Assembly: GCA_002733485.1 (NCBI GenBank)
Contig: NVVU01000096.1
Location: 1 to 10,308, forward strand
DNA: 10,308 nt
DNA from: Robiginitomaculum sp.
GTDB lineage: Bacteria; Pseudomonadota; Alphaproteobacteria; Caulobacterales; Maricaulaceae
Reading direction: 5' to 3'
This document shows, piece after piece, positions 8,349-10,308 of this stretch (within the stretch, counting starts at the first letter, position 1; each line of letters opens with the position of its first letter). The notes beneath the pieces were generated by a model, which worked only from the letters and a program-made list of their open reading frames with translations, was not told the DNA's origin and ran no database searches. A program made the position numbers and the translations under genes.

Positions 8349-8369
8349 ATGAATTATTAGCATAAAAGC

Positions 8370-8384
8370 ATTCCAAACAGGAAT
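8370..8384. promoter_or_regulatory. LysR-type box 1 (receptor-proximal)
   Basis: ATTCC and GGAAT are perfect 5-bp inverted repeats around AAACA, giving the T-N11-A form (T8371, A8383) known for LysR-type regulator sites. It lies in the shared region between the divergent receptor and LysR genes, on the receptor side, near the place of a -35 for the receptor promoter. It shares the pattern TTC-N7-GAA with box 2. Confidence 0.55.
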
Positions 8385-8389
8385 ATGAT

Positions 8390-8402
8390 TTCATGATATG
8401 AA
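8390..8402. promoter_or_regulatory. LysR-type box 2 (regulator-proximal)
   Basis: TTCAT and ATGAA form a perfect 5-3-5 dyad that is also T-N11-A (T8390, A8402). Its centre is 19 bp from that of box 1, about two helical turns, as expected for a LysR tetramer binding two sites on one face. It ends immediately before the possible -35 of the lysR promoter, suggesting autoregulation. Confidence 0.5.
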
Positions 8403-8431
8403 TTGAAGTGCTGTCTAGGATATTGTATTTA
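8403..8431 (+). promoter_or_regulatory. possible promoter of the lysR-type gene
   Basis: TTGAAG (8403-8408) and TATTTA (8426-8431) are 17 bp apart, the ideal spacing, and would give a leader of about 34 bases. Box 2 abuts the -35. Sequence match is moderate. Confidence 0.4.
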
Positions 8432-8471
8432 TTAAATTTTTATCCAACCTTGTAAAAAGGAAATAATAGTC

Positions 8472-9458
8472 ATGTCAAATTTTAATCCTAACCAACAAAC
8501 TAATCTGAATATTATTAAATCCTTAAAACTCAGCCATTTTCAACTTATCAAAGAAATTGTTCAGCATGGCACTCTTTCCAAAGCAGCCATAGCAATGGCA
8601 CAAACTCAATCATCAACAACAAAAAACCTCCAACATATTGAATCTTGTTTGGGTGTTACACTATTTCAACGAAAAAATAGGGGATTAAAGCTTACACAAG
8701 CAGGGGAAGAATTTTTGCGTTATTCTCGAAAAATACTCTTGGAATTTAATAATACATCCCAACGAATTTCATCACTGACGACAGGCACTTCAGGGCATAT
8801 TTCTATTGGTGCCCTGATAACAGGAACACCAGAACTCCTTCCAGAAACATTACTTGCATTTCAAAAAGAATATCCTGATGTTACAGTATCGATTAGGGAG
8901 GGCACAAATGATACATTATATCCAGAATTGAGAACTTCCGAGTTAGATTTAATAGTGGGGCGCTTAACTACACCCCAATTTCTACCGGGTATAAAGCAGA
9001 TCTCCCTATATGACGAACCCTTTCAAATGGTTGCATCTGCTTCACACCCAATCACTAGGAAGCAAAACCTAACCATACGAGATTTATCCAACTATAATTG
9101 GATATTGCCACCGCAAGGATCAGCTCTTCGCAAGGAATTAGACCATTTTTTTTACTCGAATGATATGGAACTACCTAAGAGATATTACGAGTCGATTTCC
9201 CTAATAATTAACATTAAATTATTATCTGAAGGAAGCTTCATTGGAACACTTCCCAGAAAGGTTTATGCTGCCTACAGTCCCTATTATAATCTGGCACTAC
9301 TTCCTCTCAACATTAAAGACATATCAGGTCCGGTAGGTTATTCAACCCAAAGAGAAGATAACCCAACTGTCGTAACTCAACTTTTTATCAAATATCTTAG
9401 GAAGGTAGCAGGGGAACTTTCTAAGGAACCTCGGGACAAGAGCATGTTTCTGGGGTGA
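8472..9458 (+). CDS. LysR-type transcriptional regulator
   Basis: DNA-binding regulator of 328 residues, slightly longer than the usual 290-320 because of an N-terminal extension of about 18 residues. Seen: a winged helix-turn-helix at about 19-78 (LSHFQLIKEIV, GTLSKAAIAM, SSTTKNLQHIE, LGVTLFQRKNRGLKLTQAG) and a periplasmic-binding-protein-like effector domain from about 108 (GHISIGALITGTPELLPETL). The style (KLSHFQL at the start, IGAL...LLPETL) resembles the GbpR/PcaQ-like branch. It is divergent from the receptor gene across 207 bp that carry two T-N11-A boxes, so it is inferred to control the receptor-to-hydrolase series and itself, with the transported compound or a breakdown product as co-inducer. 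Start supported by AAAAAGGAA shortly upstream of ATG. Codon use is AT-rich like that of the catabolic genes, so it belongs with them and not with the mobile DNA to its right. Confidence 0.93.
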   Translation: MSNFNPNQQTNLNIIKSLKLSHFQLIKEIVQHGTLSKAAIAMAQTQSSTTKNLQHIESCLGVTLFQRKNRGLKLTQAGEEFLRYSRKILLEFNNTSQRISSLTTGTSGHISIGALITGTPELLPETLLAFQKEYPDVTVSIREGTNDTLYPELRTSELDLIVGRLTTPQFLPGIKQISLYDEPFQMVASASHPITRKQNLTIRDLSNYNWILPPQGSALRKELDHFFYSNDMELPKRYYESISLIINIKLLSEGSFIGTLPRKVYAAYSPYYNLALLPLNIKDISGPVGYSTQREDNPTVVTQLFIKYLRKVAGELSKEPRDKSMFLG

Positions 9459-9612
9459 TAGATTTGTTTAGCCGGGTTAATTGGCTGAATTTGTTCCCCG
9501 CCATGCCCCAAAATGCTGGCACTGAATAGTATCCGTCTTAATCAAGTTCTTTTTTGTGTCCATTCCTTGTCCTGTTTGATAAGTAGTCAGCCATAAAAAG
9601 GCTATTCTGCCC
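9459..9612. other. intergenic stretch after the LysR gene
   Basis: No gene, RNA or convincing terminator seen. AGCC/GGCT pairs at about 9470-9486 make only a 4-bp stem. This stretch contains the passage from the AT-rich catabolic locus to the GC-richer mobile remnants. Confidence 0.4.
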
Positions 9613-9909
9613 TTGATATTTCTTTGGTTTAAAGCGCGTAAGCAGTATTTCAAGCAGCCACAAAAAGATCTTTCTGAGGATTTTTCTCATATTGAAGCCG
9701 ATATTCGGGCGCTCATTGACAAGATCATCATCACAGTGAGCAAGCAAGGCAACACCGAGATTGCCTTACACGGTGAATTGGATGCGTTGTTGCACTTCAT
9801 GACGGCGACCGAAGATCAGAAAACGGCAGAAAACAAGGGGTTACAGAATGCAAAAAGCCGCCCCTCATCTAAAGAGGGACGGCTTTACAGAGGTGGTCCC
9901 AGAAAATAG
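9613..9909 (+). pseudogene. C-terminal remnant of a large serine recombinase
   Basis: An open frame of 98 codons from a TTG (open back to about 9583). Residues about 27-63 (coordinates 9691-9801) read IEADIRALIDKIIIT, then EIALHGELDALLHFM. This matches the end of the family-typical C-terminal region of resolvase/invertase-type large serine recombinases (pattern LRxLIDKIxxxP, then LHGxLAxLL). The catalytic N-terminus and the DNA-binding middle are absent, so this cannot be an active recombinase. Past residue 70 the frame runs through a hairpin (9854-9886) and ends inside the left end of the insertion sequence, so those residues are probably not original. The DNA is clearly more GC-rich than the genes to the left. 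Family assignment rests on a short stretch and is moderately sure; it marks a decayed integrated element. Confidence 0.55.
9854..9886 (-). terminator. strong hairpin, intrinsic-terminator-like on the minus strand
   Basis: AAAGCCGCCCCTC (9854-9866) pairs with GAGGGACGGCTTT (9874-9886) around a 7-base loop, 13 positions with one C-A mismatch (9861/9879). On the minus strand the stem is followed by TTTTTG, a terminator shape; on the plus strand the tail is TTTACAG, weaker. It lies immediately before the insertion sequence, so it may shield it from outside transcription or belong to the older element. No minus-strand gene is seen to its right within the window except through the insertion sequence. 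Confidence 0.55.
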
Positions 9910-9932
9910 GACAGTGTGTTAAGCTTTTATTT

Positions 9933-9949
9933 TGATCATGAAAGGATCA
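9933..9949 (+). promoter_or_regulatory. small dyad around the orfA ribosome site
   Basis: TGATC (9933-9937) and GATCA (9945-9949) can pair around ATGAAAG, which holds part of the AAAGGA ribosome site (9941-9946; 8 bases before the orfA ATG). Read-through RNA could fold and lower transposase synthesis, as known for some other insertion sequences, but a 5-bp stem is weak. Confidence 0.25.
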
Positions 9950-9954
9950 TATAA

Positions 9955-10266
9955 ATGAGTAGAACACGCAAGAACTATCCAGCCCCTTTTAAAACGAAAG
10001 TGGTTATCGCCGCGCTTCGGGACGACCGCCCGGTATCAGAACTGGCTTCTCAGTTTGGCGTGCATTCGACGGTGATTGGTCGCTGGAGGAGGGAAGCTCT
10101 GGCTTCCATGGAGGCCGGATTTTCCGGCAAACTGGAGGTGCAGCAGAATAACCATACATTAGAAGTGAAAGCCCTGCATGCCAAGATTGGCCAATTGACT
10201 ATTGAGAATGATTTTTTGTCCGAAGCCTCCAGCCGCTTGACCCCCGGAGGCGGAAAGAAATGGTAG
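9955..10266 (+). CDS. IS3-family transposase OrfA
   Basis: DNA-binding subunit of an IS3-family transposase, 103 residues, the usual OrfA length. Seen: a basic start (SRTRKNYPAPFKTKVVIAAL), a helix-turn-helix of the HTH_Tnp_1 type at about 19-45 (PVSELASQFGVHSTVIGRWRREAL), and a C-terminal heptad leucine/isoleucine pattern (LEVKALHAKIGQLTIENDFL, about 72-91) for the leucine zipper. OrfA binds the terminal repeats; fused to OrfB by -1 frameshifting it gives the active transposase. Ribosome site AAAGGA eight bases before ATG. The last dozen codons overlap the -1 frame that leads into orfB. GC content is visibly above that of the catabolic genes. Confidence 0.9.
   Translation: MSRTRKNYPAPFKTKVVIAALRDDRPVSELASQFGVHSTVIGRWRREALASMEAGFSGKLEVQQNNHTLEVKALHAKIGQLTIENDFLSEASSRLTPGGGKKW
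10212..10218 (+). other. candidate -1 frameshift heptamer T TTT TTG
   Basis: In the orfA frame the bases read T TTT TTG (codons TTT 10213-10215 and TTG 10216-10218), a heptamer that allows both tRNAs to slip back by one. The -1 frame is open from 10212 (the TGA of that frame is at 10209-10211) through to the orfB ATG and to the window edge, so slippage here would yield an OrfA-OrfB fusion. Confidence 0.4.
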
Positions 10267-10308
10267 TGGCCGCCAATATTAATCTGAGCATCACCGTGCA
10301 ATGCCGCC
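10260..10308 (+). CDS. IS3-family transposase OrfB, first 16 codons (cut by window edge)
   Basis: In the -1 frame relative to orfA, an ATG at 10260 overlaps the end of orfA and reads MVVAANINLSITVQCR to the right edge. The pattern 'LSITVQCR' fits the start of IS3-family OrfB, where a Q-C-x-L-L-x-I-S-R stretch precedes the integrase domain. GGAGG at 10246-10250, nine bases before the ATG, is a strong ribosome site, so OrfB can also be made on its own. The DDE catalytic domain lies outside the window. Confidence 0.7.
   Translation, partial: MVVAANINLSITVQCR

Larger units (their letters stand above)
9894..10308 (+). mobile_element. IS3-family insertion sequence, left part
   Basis: Complete orfA and the first codons of orfB in the -1 frame, the standard IS3-family arrangement, cut by the right window edge. 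The left end is placed near TGGTCCC (9894), because GGTCCCAGAAAATAGGACAG looks like the terminal repeat of this family and IS3 ends start with TG; the true end could be a few bases further left. The right inverted repeat and target duplication are outside the window, so intactness is unknown. Confidence 0.6.

Noticed and set aside
9538..9747. 69-codon minus-strand open frame.
   Set aside because: Antisense to the recombinase remnant, no recognisable motif and no ribosome site; treated as a shadow.
1..10308. CRISPR array, tRNA or rRNA genes, or a phage-defence system.
   Set aside because: No regular spaced repeats, no cloverleaf or rRNA-like stretches and no nuclease, helicase or toxin-antitoxin motifs were seen on either strand.

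Overview
The window is AT-rich Gram-negative DNA, roughly 40 % GC by eye. An outer-membrane TonB-dependent receptor with an 'IVVTA' TonB box and a long plug, of the large sphingomonad/marine-proteobacterial type, points to an alphaproteobacterium or a marine gammaproteobacterium. The sequence alone does not decide between them.

Positions 276-8264 hold five genes, all on the minus strand. In transcription order they are a TonB-dependent receptor (5724-8264), an amidase-signature hydrolase (4236-5672), an MFS transporter (2920-4110), a phenylacetate-CoA-ligase-like adenylate-forming enzyme (1382-2713) and an alpha/beta hydrolase with HGG-W and GHSAGG motifs (276-1160). A LysR-type regulator (8472-9458, plus strand) is divergent from them. 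The shared 207-bp intergenic region carries two dyads of the form TTC(C/A)-N5-(G/T)GAA, both T-N11-A LysR boxes, with centres 19 bp apart. The layout reads as a LysR-controlled uptake and catabolism locus. The receptor would import a ligand through the outer membrane and the MFS protein would move it across the inner membrane. The amidase and the alpha/beta hydrolase would cleave amide or ester bonds, and the ligase would activate the released (probably aromatic) acid as a CoA thioester. The substrate cannot be read from the sequence.

The gaps inside the gene series are 51, 125, 206 and 221 bp, so internal promoters are likely. A perfect 7-6-7 dyad at 2778-2797 lies just upstream of a possible promoter for the ligase gene. 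The hydrolase gene is bracketed by an inverted 13-mer (12/13 match). The gap upstream of it has a locally GC-richer stretch containing a 36-codon frame that looks like the 3' end of a lost gene.

From about 9650 to the right edge the character changes to more GC-rich mobile DNA. It holds a C-terminal remnant of a large serine recombinase, a strong hairpin (9854-9886), and the left part of an IS3-family insertion sequence: a complete orfA and the first 16 codons of orfB in the -1 frame. The insertion sequence runs off the right edge. The left 275 bp hold no gene I can support.
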